Assembly: GCA_028287115.1 (NCBI GenBank)
Contig: JAQBQF010000029.1
Location: 1-54,577, forward strand
Direction of reading: 5' to 3'
Origin: Myxococcales bacterium
GTDB taxonomy: Bacteria; Myxococcota_A; Polyangia; Haliangiales; Haliangiaceae
Length of the DNA: 54,577 nucleotides
Positions 13,052-23,139 of this stretch are shown in pieces (the first letter of the stretch is position 1; every line of letters starts with the position of its first letter). A program made the translations under genes and the position numbers. The notes under the pieces are model-generated. The model searched no databases and was not told where the DNA came from. It saw nothing but the letters and a program-made list of their open reading frames with translations.

Positions 13052-13107
13052 GGCACTACTCCGGGGCTGCGTCTTATGGCACGGCTTCCCGTGACTTGGC
13101 AACCCCT

Positions 13108-14949
13108 CTAGTCGTCGCTGTCCCTCGCCGAGGATTCCGCGACATCATCGTCGGCTTCTTCCACGGGTTCGTTCACCGTGCCGCCTTCGGTCTCGAGGCG
13201 CGCGTTGGCGGGGCCGTCGCCCGGCTTAAAGCCCGGCAATGTCGTGGTCTTACGCTTCGCACGTCGGGTCTCGATCGACATCGCGAGGATCGTCATGTCG
13301 TCGCCCTGCGCCTGGTCGCCGGTGTGACCGTCGATATCGGCGAGGATCGCCTTCACGACATCTTCTGAGGAACCGCGCGCGGTCCGGATGCGACGCGACA
13401 GGCGCGACAGGCCGTATTCGTTACCTTTGCCGTCGCGCGCTTCGATGATGCCGTCGGACACCATGATCAGCATGTCGCCGGAGTGGAGCTGGACGCGCGC
13501 TTCGCCGGCCTCGAGCTCCGCAGTGACGCCGAGCGGCGGCGTGTGCGCGCGTTCGGCTTGCAACGGGAACACGCGATCGCCACGGCGGAGCAGCGGTACG
13601 CAGTGGCCCGCGTTCGTGAAGACGAGGCTGCGCGTCTCGAGATCGTAGATGCAGTAGACGAGCGTCGCGAACATGCCGTCGTCACCGAGCGACGCGATCT
13701 CTTGATTGACGCGCCGGAGTAGGCGCGCGGGCGTGCGGGCGATCGCAGCGCGCGAGCGCAGCTCGGAGGTCAGGCGAGCCATGTAGAGCGCCGCGCTGAT
13801 CGCTTTGCCGGCAACGTCGCCGACCGCGAGCCCGAGGTGCGACGGGTCGTGCCAGATGAAATCGTAAAAATCGCCGCCGATCTGATACGCGGGCTCGTAG
13901 TGCACGGCGAAGTCGAGGCCGACGACCTGCGGCACGTTTGCGGGCAGCAGGCTGCGCTGGATCTGCCGCGCGACGCGAAGATCACGCTCGAGCTTCTCGC
14001 GCCGGTTGAGCTGCGAGGCGACGCGTGACGCGTGGAGCGCGAGCGCTGCTTGATTTGCGATCGTCTGGAGCAGATCGACGTCTTCCTGACGGAACAGCGG
14101 TTTCTGACTCTCGACGTAGACCACGCCGTAGTGAGTGCCGTGATAGAGCAGCGGCGCGCCCATCCGCGTGCCGATCGCCTCGTCGAAGTGATCGGTGTCT
14201 TCACCGAGCAAGACGCCGCGCTTATCGGACACGACGTGCTGGATGATCGTGCCGGGCACGCGCAGGTCGCCGCCGAACGGCTTCTTGCCGACCTCGTGCA
14301 TGCCGGTCGGCTGACGGTGGCGCTGACACTGAACGCGGAGCTCGCCGGTCCGCTCGTCTTCGATCAACATACCGACGTCGATTGCCTGCGGAAACAGCTC
14401 GAGGAGTGCATCCACGAGCTTCTGGAGCAGTGCCTCGGCGGTGTCGCTGGACGCGGTCGCCTGCAGGATCTGGGTGAGTGCGTCGAGCTTGCGCTCGATC
14501 AGGCGCACGGCCTTTTGATCGCTGACGCTGATCAGACCCGAGGAGATGATCGGCAGGCGGCCCGAGCCGGATTCTTCGCGCGAGCGGATCAGCGACTGGG
14601 CGCCGACATCGACGATCGTGACGACGTTGCCTTCGGGAAATCGCTGGTCGCTCGGATAGTCCTGACCTTCGACGCGAATCCTGTTGTTCGCGATCATGAT
14701 CTCGTCGTCGGTCTTGAGCGCCGTCGAGCCCTGCAGCCGAACGCCGTTGAGGTAGGTGCCGTTGTTAGAGCCGAGGTCTTCGAGTGTCCAGCCGTCGTCG
14801 CCCTTGTAGAGGCGCGCGTGCTGCCGCGAGACACGCATATCCGGTACGAAGATCTGGCAATCCGAGCGGCGGCCGATGACGTATTCGCCATCGCCGAGCT
14901 TGAAACGACGGCCCGCGATCGGTCCAGCCAGGAAGACCAGCGAAGGCAT
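13108..14949 (-). CDS. FHA-GAF-SpoIIE (PP2C) signalling protein
   Basis: A 613-residue cytoplasmic regulator. Residues about 1-100 form an FHA domain that binds phosphothreonine ([31 protein letters not shown]). About 150-320 form a GAF sensor domain ([21 protein letters not shown] ... [21 protein letters not shown]). About 325-565 form a SpoIIE/RsbU-type Ser/Thr phosphatase with metal-binding Asp residues in [12 protein letters not shown] and [16 protein letters not shown] motifs, and [11 protein letters not shown] near the end. A Lys/Glu/Asp-rich tail closes the protein. Such proteins usually integrate Ser/Thr kinase signals, for example from the kinase at 43310-45118, with partner-switching control of sigma factors. 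No anti-sigma gene is adjacent. rpmG follows 56 bases downstream on the same strand. Confidence 0.9.
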   Translation of the reverse strand: MPSLVFLAGPIAGRRFKLGDGEYVIGRRSDCQIFVPDMRVSRQHARLYKGDDGWTLEDLGSNNGTYLNGVRLQGSTALKTDDEIMIANNRIRVEGQDYPSDQRFPEGNVVTIVDVGAQSLIRSREESGSGRLPIISSGLISVSDQKAVRLIERKLDALTQILQATASSDTAEALLQKLVDALLELFPQAIDVGMLIEDERTGELRVQCQRHRQPTGMHEVGKKPFGGDLRVPGTIIQHVVSDKRGVLLGEDTDHFDEAIGTRMGAPLLYHGTHYGVVYVESQKPLFRQEDVDLLQTIANQAALALHASRVASQLNRREKLERDLRVARQIQRSLLPANVPQVVGLDFAVHYEPAYQIGGDFYDFIWHDPSHLGLAVGDVAGKAISAALYMARLTSELRSRAAIARTPARLLRRVNQEIASLGDDGMFATLVYCIYDLETRSLVFTNAGHCVPLLRRGDRVFPLQAERAHTPPLGVTAELEAGEARVQLHSGDMLIMVSDGIIEARDGKGNEYGLSRLSRRIRTARGSSEDVVKAILADIDGHTGDQAQGDDMTILAMSIETRRAKRKTTTLPGFKPGDGPANARLETEGGTVNEPVEEADDDVAESSARDSDD

Positions 14950-15259
14950 CTAGACCCGATACTCGTTCGCGAGCTGTTCGTACTCGTACTCGATACAACC
15001 GGCGCCGACCTGGTCGGACGTCCGTCTGTAAGCGCCGCTTTCGATCATGAGGATTTGGATGTACGCGGAAGGAAGCGGCAAGCGATGGATCCTTGGTCCT
15101 CGGTTCCTCGAGATTGCCTGCGGCTCGGCTGGGATGAGCTCAGCGAGTACGAGCACGAGCACGAGTACGATCCTCAAGGCGGCTTTGCCTGTAGACCCGC
15201 TTAGTAGCACAGTTTTTCGGCACTGAGATCGGATCGGGATCGAGTGGAGGACCTGGCGG
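14950..15259. repeat. 310-base divergent intergenic region with GAGYAC hexamer repeats
   Basis: Between two divergent genes. On the plus strand 15145-15168 holds four tandem hexamers GAGTAC, GAGCAC, GAGCAC, GAGTAC. On the minus strand 14981-14992 holds two GAGTA-type units. Both strands stay partly open here because of the repeat, but I see no convincing gene. The promoters of the FHA protein and the large fusion must lie here; I cannot point to clear -35/-10 pairs. Confidence 0.5.
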
Positions 15260-18200
15260 ATGTGCGAGTGGGGCGAGGGCCCGGATTTATGGTGTACTTC
15301 GCCGGTGCAGGCCCTCGGCAACTACATCGGTGGTGCGTTCGTCCCACCCTCCGGCAAAGCGCTCGTCTCGCGTAACCCCGCGGCGGATGGCGCGGTCGTG
15401 TTCGAGACCGGCTACTCGGTCGCGGCGGTTAGTGAAGCCGCGGCGGCCGCGGCAGCCGCGCAAGTCGCTTGGGGCGCGCTGACGTTTGCCGAGCGCGCCG
15501 CTCATCTCGACAGGTTCAAGGCGGCAATTGCCGTGCGCGCCGATCAACTCGCCGATGCGATCGTGATCGAGACCGGCAAGATTCGTAGCGAGGCGAAGAC
15601 CGAGATTCAGACGCTGCTCAATCGATTCGATCTCGTGAGGGCCGCGATGACCGCGGATCTCAAACCGGGTGCGGTCGGGCCCGGCGAATACTTACGCTAT
15701 CAAGCGCTCGGCGTGGTCGGCGTGATCGGGCCGTTCAACTTCCCGTTGCACCTGTGCCACGCGCACGTCGTGCCGGCGCTCCTCGCGGGTAACACGGTCG
15801 TCGTCAAGCCGAGCGACATCACGCCGCTGTGCGGTCAGCGCTATGCCGAAGCGGCGCACGCGGCGCAGCTGCCGCCCGGCGTGTTCAATCTCGTCGTCGG
15901 CGCGGGCGACGTCGGCGCCGCGATGGCGGGCAACGCGATTCTTCACGGCCTGTGCTTCACCGGGAGCTGGGCGGTCGGGCGCCGGATCCTCGAGGCCTCG
16001 CTCGATCGGCCGGAGATGCTCGTCGCGCTCGAGATGGGCGGCAAGAACGTGTGCGCCGTGCTCGACGACTGCGCGCTGCGCCAGGCGGTGCATGAAGTTG
16101 TCGTCGGCGGCTATCTGTCGGCGGGACAGCGCTGCACGGGGACCGAGCGGGTGCTCGTGCATCGCAAGATCGCGGATCGGTTCATCGCTGCGCTCGCGAA
16201 ATGCGTTCGCGAGCTGCGGTTCGGCAATCCCGAAGATCCCACGGTGTTCGCAGGACCGGTCGCGACGGCGGCAGCGCTCGCGAAGGTCGAAGGCGCGCTC
16301 GAGGCCGCGCGCAAGGCCGGCGCGGAGCCGGTCGTGTCGGGTCAGAAGCTAGCGGGCGGCTCGTATCGATCGGCGTCGCTGCATCGGTTGCCCGATGGCG
16401 TGCATCACGTCGCCGGCTACACGGATCTCGAAGTGTTCGGTCCGGATCTGTGCGTCGAGGTGATCGACAGCGATGACGAGGCGATCGCAGTGATCGATGC
16501 AAGCCCGTACGGCTTCGTCAACTCCGTGTTCACCGGATCGCAAGCGCGGTTCGATGCGTTTTACGCGCGCACGAAGTCGGGGATGCTCAACCGCAATCGC
16601 TCGACCAACCTCGCGAGCGCGAAGCTGCCGTTCGGCGGCGTCGGCAAGAGTGGCAACTACCGTCCGGCGGGTGCGTGGGCGCATCGCAACGTGACGGCGC
16701 CGGTCGCGATCCTCGAGAACGTGCTCGGCGCGGTGACGCCGCATCCGCACCTCGCGCAGACGATTCCGCCGTTCGATCTCGATCGGCTGGATCGGCAGCA
16801 TGCGGAAGAAGAAGCGGCAGATGCGGCGAGGATGCTCGTCGAGCTCCCGCGGCCGATGGCGGTGCAACGGCCGCCCGGCGGCAAGCTGCCCGAAAGTGAA
16901 GCGTATCTCGCGCGGCTGTACGCCGGCGATCGCGTGCCGCGCGAGAAGAAGCCGCCGGTGTTCGATCACCTGCGCTCGGCGGGACCATGGATGGTCTCGA
17001 TCGATGCCGATCCGCTGTGCGTGATCGATGGCATGAGCCAGACCGCGACGGTGGTGGGTGGATTCGCGGAGGATCCGGTCGTGCGCGCGTACACCGAGGG
17101 TGAGTTCGCCGAGACGCTCGTGACGAACGAGGACACGGCCGTATCCGAGACGTGGGCGGCGGCCGAGTACGCGAACACGCTGCGGCAACTCGTGCCGGGA
17201 CTGCCGCACGTCACGTTCGTCGCGTCGGGGGCCGAGGCCAACGAGAAAGCGATGGCGCTGTGCCGGATCAACTGCACGCGCGCGAAGGCGAATAAAGTGC
17301 TCGCGTTCGAGGGCAGCTTTCACGGCCGTACGCTGCTCGCGATCCACGCGACGCACTCGCCGAGCAAGCGCGCGCCGTTCGAGCTCGCCGGCTATCAGTG
17401 CACGTTCGCGCCTTTCCCGGTGTGGAATACGCCGGGCGACGAACCGCGTGCGCCGAGCGGATTTTACGCAGCGGCGGCGACCGCGGACATCGCGGATCTG
17501 AAACAACGGTTCGGCGACGCGAAGGACGACGCGTTGCTCGCGGCGGAAGTCGCGTCGCTCGCAGCGGTGCACGAAGCGCTCGCGACCGGCGAGTATTTCT
17601 GCGTCGATGTCGAGCCGATGCAGAGCGAGGGCGGCGATCGCTATGCGACGGAGCGGTTCTTCCGTGCGCTGCGCCTGCTCACGCGGTTTCATCAGACGTT
17701 CTTGATCTTCGACGAGGTGCAGGTCGGATTCGGTCTCGGTGGGCCGTTCGCGTGGCACTCGAAGTTCCGTCTGTTGTCGGCGCGCGGACAGCAGGATTAT
17801 CCCGATGCGGTGACGTTCGCGAAGCGGGCGCAGGTCGGCGTCGTGATGTCGCGGTTTGCCGATCCAGAGCCGGCGAGTGCGCATAACGCGTCACTGGTGC
17901 GCGGGCGGATCCACGCCGACATGGTGTCGATGAGCCACAATGCCGAGCGCATCGAGAAGCTCGTGCAGCCGCGGCTCGCGCAGATCGCGAAGGCGTATCC
18001 GCACCTCGTGCAGTTCCCGCGTGCAAGCGGTTATGCGTTCGCGTTCGATCTGCCGACGCCGGCCCTGCTCGACGCGTTCATCGGGCAGCGGTTCTGGCGC
18101 GGCGCGATCGTGTTCGGTGCAGGCACGCGAACGGCGCGGTACCGGCTGTCGGACTCGTTCCTCGCGCGCGAGATCGATCTGCTGTTCGAGACGATCCGGC

Positions 18201-19948
18201 GTTCGCTGTCGTGGCTCGACGCGCACGACGGCAAGAAACCGCCGGAGTGGGAAGATCAGCCTGCGCCGCCGGCGCATCCGCCTGCGGCTTCGGAGATTCG
18301 CTACCGGCACGTCCCGCACGGCGAGGCGATGAATCAGCTGCCGGCGATCTTGGATATCGAATATCAGGTGTACGAGCCGGCGCGGCGGACGCCCCCGGCA
18401 GAGATCCGCGCGGCGATCGAGGATCCAGAAGGCTCGCTGCTCGTCGCGGAGGCGCCGTCGCCGAGTGGGGCGTCGCAGCTGATCGCGTTCGCGATCGGCG
18501 GGCCGCTCGAGCAGAGCAAGGACGTCGAGGGTTGCGACGACGATCCGATGCTCGGCAAGCAGAACACGATGTACTCGGTGTCGATCACCGTGGCGCCCAC
18601 TTATCAGAGCACCGGTATCGGGCGAAAGCTCAAGGAGCTGCAGCTGCGTGATGCGGCGGCGCGCAAGAAGCCGGACGGCTCACCGCGCTATCGGTACGTG
18701 ACCGGACGCAATCGCGTCGGGCGTACGGCGCAGATGACACACCTCAATCGCGTGTTCGGTGCGCACGTGGTCTCGGTGCTCACGGGTCAGTACGAGGATC
18801 CGGAAGGGCAGGCGATCTATTACCGGATTCCGCTCGGCGCGCTGACGCCGGATCCGGCGGTGAAGGAGGATGTCCAGCGGCGGCGTGACGCGCACGTGGA
18901 GCACGAGATCGAAGTCGATCTCGCCTCCGGGCTGACGAAGCCGTTCGCGCGCGGGCCCGCGTCGCTCGTCGAGATGGAGAAGCGCGGCCTGTTGTACGGG
19001 CCGGCGGTCAACAAGCTGACGCTCATGAACTACGTCACGCCGGGCGCCGTGCGTGCGCTCGAATGGATCGGTGCGCTCGCGCCGGAGCTGCCGCATCTGT
19101 ACCTGACGTCGAGCCGGGATGAAGGTGTCGACAAGGCGGTGCGACTCATCAAGTGCACGCGCAAAGGCGCGAGTGTCGCGATCGGGCTCGCGGGCGGTTA
19201 CTACGGACACACCGTCGCGAGCGCGCGGTCGCTCTCGGATCCCGAGGTGCATCGCGGCGGTCCGGGGCACTTCGCGTGGCCGCGAGTCCCACATCCCGCG
19301 ATCGCGGGGACGGCAGAGACGATCGCGGCGCTGCGTGCAGCGGTCGAGGCCGCGGGCGGGTCCGACAAGGTGCTCGGATTCGTGTACGAGCTCGTGCAAG
19401 AGCGCACGGGCGCGGTGCTGCCACCGGAGTTCGTGACGGCGCTGCAAGCGTTGCGCAAAGAGCTCGACCTGCCGCTGATCGCGATCGAGACCACGACTCA
19501 CACGTATCGCTCCGGCAAAGGGCCGTTCCTCTCGATGGCGCTCGGGCTCACGCCGGACGTGCTCGTGTGGTGGGGCGGTGGGCAGACGGGCTACCTGCAC
19601 ACGTCGGCGCGGTGGTTCATCGGCTCGCCGCTGACGCTCGTGTCGACGTGGGACGGCGACGAGCTCTCGCTGGTCCGGCAACATCACCAGTTGCGCGCGG
19701 CACGTCACCTCGATGTCGCCGGTGCTTCGCAGGCGCTCGATCAAGCGCTGTCGACCGTGAAGTCGTCCGGCCTCGGCGCTTATCGCGTGATCGACGCCGG
19801 TGCCCGCGGCCCGCAACTCGCCGATGCGCTCGCCGATCGCGGCGTCGCGGTGCGCCGGTTCCCGAATGGCAAGCTCGGCGTGATCCCGGCGGTCGACCAA
19901 ATCTCAGAAGCGGCACACGCGCTCGGTGCCGCGCTCCGGGAGCTGTAA
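15260..19948 (+). CDS. Four-domain fusion: aldehyde dehydrogenase, class III aminotransferase, GNAT, aminotransferase-like
   Basis: A 1562-residue multifunctional enzyme. (1) Residues about 15-490: aldehyde dehydrogenase most like succinylglutamate-semialdehyde dehydrogenase (AstD), with GPFNFPLHLCHAHVVPALLAG, general-base Glu258 in LEMGGKN and nucleophile Cys292 in SAGQRCTG, the standard 34-residue spacing. (2) About 535-985: class III PLP aminotransferase resembling lysine 6-aminotransferase, with SGAEANEKAM, EGSFHGRT, Asp818 in FDEVQVGFG and PLP-Lys855 in FAKRAQ. (3) About 1010-1190: GNAT acyltransferase with the acyl-CoA loop QSTGIGRKL. (4) About 1200-1562: a divergent aminotransferase fold (SSRDEGVDKAV, GGYYGHT) in which the PLP Lys region reads PDVLVWWGGGQTG and the Asp is replaced, so it is probably not catalytic. 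GGAGG lies 9 bases before the ATG. A GTG at 15305 is an alternative start. It heads the operon with the acyl hydrolase, second aminotransferase and CoA-transferase. Domain calls are firm; substrate unknown. Confidence 0.9.
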   Translation: MCEWGEGPDLWCTSPVQALGNYIGGAFVPPSGKALVSRNPAADGAVVFETGYSVAAVSEAAAAAAAAQVAWGALTFAERAAHLDRFKAAIAVRADQLADAIVIETGKIRSEAKTEIQTLLNRFDLVRAAMTADLKPGAVGPGEYLRYQALGVVGVIGPFNFPLHLCHAHVVPALLAGNTVVVKPSDITPLCGQRYAEAAHAAQLPPGVFNLVVGAGDVGAAMAGNAILHGLCFTGSWAVGRRILEASLDRPEMLVALEMGGKNVCAVLDDCALRQAVHEVVVGGYLSAGQRCTGTERVLVHRKIADRFIAALAKCVRELRFGNPEDPTVFAGPVATAAALAKVEGALEAARKAGAEPVVSGQKLAGGSYRSASLHRLPDGVHHVAGYTDLEVFGPDLCVEVIDSDDEAIAVIDASPYGFVNSVFTGSQARFDAFYARTKSGMLNRNRSTNLASAKLPFGGVGKSGNYRPAGAWAHRNVTAPVAILENVLGAVTPHPHLAQTIPPFDLDRLDRQHAEEEAADAARMLVELPRPMAVQRPPGGKLPESEAYLARLYAGDRVPREKKPPVFDHLRSAGPWMVSIDADPLCVIDGMSQTATVVGGFAEDPVVRAYTEGEFAETLVTNEDTAVSETWAAAEYANTLRQLVPGLPHVTFVASGAEANEKAMALCRINCTRAKANKVLAFEGSFHGRTLLAIHATHSPSKRAPFELAGYQCTFAPFPVWNTPGDEPRAPSGFYAAAATADIADLKQRFGDAKDDALLAAEVASLAAVHEALATGEYFCVDVEPMQSEGGDRYATERFFRALRLLTRFHQTFLIFDEVQVGFGLGGPFAWHSKFRLLSARGQQDYPDAVTFAKRAQVGVVMSRFADPEPASAHNASLVRGRIHADMVSMSHNAERIEKLVQPRLAQIAKAYPHLVQFPRASGYAFAFDLPTPALLDAFIGQRFWRGAIVFGAGTRTARYRLSDSFLAREIDLLFETIRRSLSWLDAHDGKKPPEWEDQPAPPAHPPAASEIRYRHVPHGEAMNQLPAILDIEYQVYEPARRTPPAEIRAAIEDPEGSLLVAEAPSPSGASQLIAFAIGGPLEQSKDVEGCDDDPMLGKQNTMYSVSITVAPTYQSTGIGRKLKELQLRDAAARKKPDGSPRYRYVTGRNRVGRTAQMTHLNRVFGAHVVSVLTGQYEDPEGQAIYYRIPLGALTPDPAVKEDVQRRRDAHVEHEIEVDLASGLTKPFARGPASLVEMEKRGLLYGPAVNKLTLMNYVTPGAVRALEWIGALAPELPHLYLTSSRDEGVDKAVRLIKCTRKGASVAIGLAGGYYGHTVASARSLSDPEVHRGGPGHFAWPRVPHPAIAGTAETIAALRAAVEAAGGSDKVLGFVYELVQERTGAVLPPEFVTALQALRKELDLPLIAIETTTHTYRSGKGPFLSMALGLTPDVLVWWGGGQTGYLHTSARWFIGSPLTLVSTWDGDELSLVRQHHQLRAARHLDVAGASQALDQALSTVKSSGLGAYRVIDAGARGPQLADALADRGVAVRRFPNGKLGVIPAVDQISEAAHALGAALREL

Positions 19949-20054
19949 TGGGGACGGTCGCAACTTGCGCGCAACCTCGCGATCAGACATCGCGCCGTGC
20001 GCGGGGTCGTGCGGATGACAACGCCGCGTCCCACCGGGCTCCTCGAGGTGGACG

Positions 20055-21176
20055 ATGAGGACGCTCGATCTCCCGGCAGGCAAGTCCGCCCGCGAGTGGG
20101 GGCGGATTCACGGTGAGTGCTTTCGCGGTGAGGTGAAGGCGCTCGCGGCGATCCGCACGTACCTGTGCACGAAGGTCGGCGGCTTCAAGGATCGCGAGCA
20201 GGTGATGGCGGCGGCGAAGGCGCACCTGCCGGTACTCGAGCGATATCACCGCGGCTTGTACGAGGAGCTCGTCGGCATCGCCGAAGGAGCGGTGTGCAGC
20301 CCGGAAGAGATCGTGGTCTCGAACCACTACACGGATCTGCGCGACCTCGATCCGGATCCGAAGAAGTGGCGGCCGGCGCCGGTCGTCGACGATCCGAATG
20401 CGGCGATCACGGGCCAGGGCGCAGGCGGGCTCGGCGGCGATGGCTGCAGCGTGATCTGGGCCGAATCACCGACGGGACGGATCCTCGCGCAGACGTGGGA
20501 CATGCACGCGACCGCGATTCCGTACGTCATGGTGCTCGGCGTACCGGAGAGCGAGGACGGTCCGGCGGCGAGGCTCCTCACGGTGACGGGGTGTCTCGGC
20601 ATGGCCGGGATGAATGCCGCGCGCGTCGGAGCGGCGATCAATAATCTGTTCTCGACGGATGCGACGCTCGGAGTCGTGTGGCCGGCGGTCGTGCGACGCG
20701 CGCTGCAGCAGGACACCGCGCAGGCAGCGCGCGACTTGATCGCGACGAGCCCGATCGGATCAGGACATCACTACATGGTGGCGGACCGCAAGACCGCGTT
20801 CGCGATCGAGGCATCGGGGACGCGGCGAAGGGAAGTGTTCCACGGGGAGCGGCGCGCGTATTGTCATACGAACCATTGCCTCGACGGCGAGGTGGCGGCG
20901 CGCAGCAAGGTGCCCGAGACCAGCACGACGTTCGATCGCATGAAGTGGCTCGAAGCGGACCTCGATCGCGCGCCGGTGCGCGATCTCGACGATGCGTGGC
21001 ATCGGCTCGGATCGGAAGATGGCTGGCCCCGCAGCGTCTGCACGAACATGGCGACGCCGGAGTCACCGCATGGCGCGGCGACGTGTGGTGCGATCGCGAT
21101 GAACCTCGATACCGGTGACGTGTGGGCACAGCAAGGGCTGATCCACAACGTCGCGCCGGAGAAGTGGCAGCTGTGA
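20055..21176 (+). CDS. C45-family self-processing acyltransferase/amidohydrolase
   Basis: A 373-residue Ntn-hydrolase related to penicillium acyl-CoA:6-APA acyltransferase and its bacterial relatives (peptidase family C45). Family members cut themselves before a Cys that then becomes the N-terminal nucleophile, and go on to hydrolyse or transfer acyl groups on amides. The likely processing site is Gly-Cys in [11 protein letters not shown], Cys131. Other family features are [17 protein letters not shown] and CHTNHCLD. No signal peptide is seen, so it should act in the cytoplasm. The ATG follows GAGGTGG by 4-5 bases and lies 106 bases after the fusion gene. Its TGA overlaps the GTG of the next gene. 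In this operon a plausible role is removal of an acyl group put on by the GNAT domain; this is inference. Confidence 0.85.
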   Translation: MRTLDLPAGKSAREWGRIHGECFRGEVKALAAIRTYLCTKVGGFKDREQVMAAAKAHLPVLERYHRGLYEELVGIAEGAVCSPEEIVVSNHYTDLRDLDPDPKKWRPAPVVDDPNAAITGQGAGGLGGDGCSVIWAESPTGRILAQTWDMHATAIPYVMVLGVPESEDGPAARLLTVTGCLGMAGMNAARVGAAINNLFSTDATLGVVWPAVVRRALQQDTAQAARDLIATSPIGSGHHYMVADRKTAFAIEASGTRRREVFHGERRAYCHTNHCLDGEVAARSKVPETSTTFDRMKWLEADLDRAPVRDLDDAWHRLGSEDGWPRSVCTNMATPESPHGAATCGAIAMNLDTGDVWAQQGLIHNVAPEKWQL

Positions 21177-22432
21177 GCGAGTATCCGTTCTTCTTCACGT
21201 GGACCGCGCAGCAAGGTGCAAAGCCGTTCGCGCTGACGGGCGGGCAGGGTGCGTGGTTCACGACGGCAGATGGCTCGCGCTGGCTGGATCTCGGTTCGCT
21301 AAGTTATCAGGTCAACGTCGGGCACGGGAACAAGCGGATCGTCGAGGCGATCAAGCGGCAGGCCGACGAGCTGTGCATCTCGGCGCCGAACGCGGTGTTT
21401 CCGGCGAAGGTAGAGCTCGCGGAGCGGCTGCTCGCGATGGCAGGACAGGGCTTCTCGAAGGTCTTCTTCACGCTCGGCGGTGCGGAGGCGAACGAGAACG
21501 CGCTCAAGATCGCGCGGCTGTACACGGGGCGGCTGAAGAACGTCGCGCGGTATCGCAGCTATCACGGGGCATCGATGGGCGCGCTATCGCTGACGGGTGA
21601 CTGGCGGCGCGCGGCGCTCGAGCCGGGAATTCCGGGCGTCGTGCATGTGCAGGATTGCTACTGCGATCGGTGTCCGTTCGGGCAGCGCGTCGAGACCTGC
21701 AAGCGCGAGTGCGCGACGAACATCGACGCGACGATGCGACTCGAAGGGCCGAAGTCGGTGGCGGCCGTGTTCCTCGAGCCGGTGCCGGGCGCGAACGGCG
21801 TGCTCGTGCCGCCGCCGGAGTACTGGCCGATCGTGCGCAAGGCCTGTGACGAAGAAGGCGCGTTGCTGGTGGCCGATGAGGTGCTTACGGGGTTCGGGCG
21901 GATCGGGAAGCCGTTCGGGTACCAGCACTGGGATGTCGTGCCGGACATGATCACGGTCGCGAAGGGGATGGCGTCGGGGTACGCGACGATCGGTGCGGTG
22001 ATCGTGCACGAGCGGATCGCGCAGCACTTCGAGGATCACGTGCTCGCGTGCGGGCTCACGTACTACGCGCATCCGACGGCGTGCGCGGCGGCGGTCGAGA
22101 CGCTCAAGGTTTACGAGGACGAGCAGCTGTACGCGAACTCGGCGAGGCTCGGGCCGGTGCTCGTGCGCGAGCTCGAGGCGGTCGCGAAGCGGATCGGCGT
22201 GAAGTCGTTCGTGCGAGGGCTGGGGCTTCTGGCTGCGCTCGAAGCGGAGGCGACGGAAGCGGCGTGGGGCAGGCTCGGGAAGGAGCTCGCGGCGAAGAAG
22301 CTGTCGCTGCATGTCGATGGCAAGCGCGGGACGGCGATCTTCGCGCCGCCGCTGTGCATCGGCGAGCAAGAGCTCGTGGCCGGCGTGCGGTCCTTCGGGG
22401 ATGCAGCTGTGGCAGCATTCGGACCTGCATGA
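21173..22432 (+). CDS. Class III (omega-amino acid type) aminotransferase
   Basis: PLP-dependent aminotransferase of 419 residues in the class III group (acetylornithine, 4-aminobutyrate, beta-alanine, taurine enzymes). Landmarks are [38 protein letters not shown], Asp235 in [11 protein letters not shown] and PLP-Lys264 in VAKGMASGY, 29 residues apart as usual. A Cys-rich insert ([10 protein letters not shown] then CKREC) matches the branch containing beta-amino acid/taurine-pyruvate enzymes. The GTG start at 21173 overlaps the previous TGA (GTGA) and its own stop overlaps the next ATG (ATGA), which indicates tight translational coupling. The substrate cannot be read from sequence; with the CoA-transferase downstream, a beta- or omega-amino acid is plausible. 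Confidence 0.92.
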   Translation: MSEYPFFFTWTAQQGAKPFALTGGQGAWFTTADGSRWLDLGSLSYQVNVGHGNKRIVEAIKRQADELCISAPNAVFPAKVELAERLLAMAGQGFSKVFFTLGGAEANENALKIARLYTGRLKNVARYRSYHGASMGALSLTGDWRRAALEPGIPGVVHVQDCYCDRCPFGQRVETCKRECATNIDATMRLEGPKSVAAVFLEPVPGANGVLVPPPEYWPIVRKACDEEGALLVADEVLTGFGRIGKPFGYQHWDVVPDMITVAKGMASGYATIGAVIVHERIAQHFEDHVLACGLTYYAHPTACAAAVETLKVYEDEQLYANSARLGPVLVRELEAVAKRIGVKSFVRGLGLLAALEAEATEAAWGRLGKELAAKKLSLHVDGKRGTAIFAPPLCIGEQELVAGVRSFGDAAVAAFGPA

Positions 22433-23139
22433 CGGGAAAGCACGCGAACAAGGTCGTCACGTCGATCGCGGAGGCGCTGGCGCCGCTGCGCGACGGGATG
22501 ACGATCCTCGTCGGTGGATTCGGACTATCGGGAAATCCCGAGGCGCTGATCCGGGGCGTGGTCGAGCGCGGGGTGCGCGAGCTGACGCTCGTGTCGAACA
22601 ACGCCGGCAACCTCGGGAAGGGGCTCGCGACATGGCTGCACGCGGGGATCATCAAGAAGGTGATCTGCAGCTACATCGGCAACAACGACGATCTGCACAC
22701 GCGGATGGCGTCCGGTGAAGTGCAGGTCGAGATCACGCCGCAGGGGACGCTCGCGGAGCGAATGCGCGCGGCGGGCGCGGGGATTCCGGCGTTCTTCACG
22801 CCGACCGGTGTCGGGACGGTGGTGGAGGAGGGGAAAGAGATCCGCGAGATCGATGGGCGGAGGTACTTGCTCGAGCGCGCGTTGCACGGGGATGTCGCGT
22901 TTGTGCGGGCGCAGACTTCGGATCACTTCGGAAATCTCAGGTTCTGGCGCACGGCGCGCAACTTCAATCCGGTGATGGCAACGGCCGCGAAGCTGACGAT
23001 CGTCGAGTGCGACAAGCTCGTCGACAATGGGCTGATCGATCCGGACGCCGTGCATCTGCCGGGGATCTTCGTGCATCGGATCATTCACGTGCCCGAGCAC
23101 GAGAACGCGTTCGAGTACAAGACGGTGAGGAAGCGATGA
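22429..23139 (+). CDS. 3-oxoacid-type CoA-transferase, subunit A
   Basis: Alpha subunit (236 residues) of a class I CoA-transferase, which exchanges CoA between an acyl-CoA donor such as succinyl-CoA and a free acid. The glycine loop [13 protein letters not shown] near residue 32, SNNAGN, the TPTGVGT segment and [14 protein letters not shown] are typical of AtoD/ScoA. The ATG overlaps the previous stop (ATGA) and its own stop overlaps the start of subunit B (ATGA). It may activate the acid produced by the upstream enzymes or recover succinyl-CoA. Acetoacetate use (atoD/scoA) is equally possible from sequence alone. Confidence 0.93.
   Translation: MTGKHANKVVTSIAEALAPLRDGMTILVGGFGLSGNPEALIRGVVERGVRELTLVSNNAGNLGKGLATWLHAGIIKKVICSYIGNNDDLHTRMASGEVQVEITPQGTLAERMRAAGAGIPAFFTPTGVGTVVEEGKEIREIDGRRYLLERALHGDVAFVRAQTSDHFGNLRFWRTARNFNPVMATAAKLTIVECDKLVDNGLIDPDAVHLPGIFVHRIIHVPEHENAFEYKTVRKR

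Noticed and set aside
14032..15204. Plus-strand frame of 390 codons opposite the FHA protein
   Set aside because: Antisense to the conserved GAF and FHA domains and ends in the GAGYAC repeat; not coding.
16349..17884. 511-codon minus-strand frame within the fusion gene
   Set aside because: Arg-rich antisense shadow without any recognisable motif.
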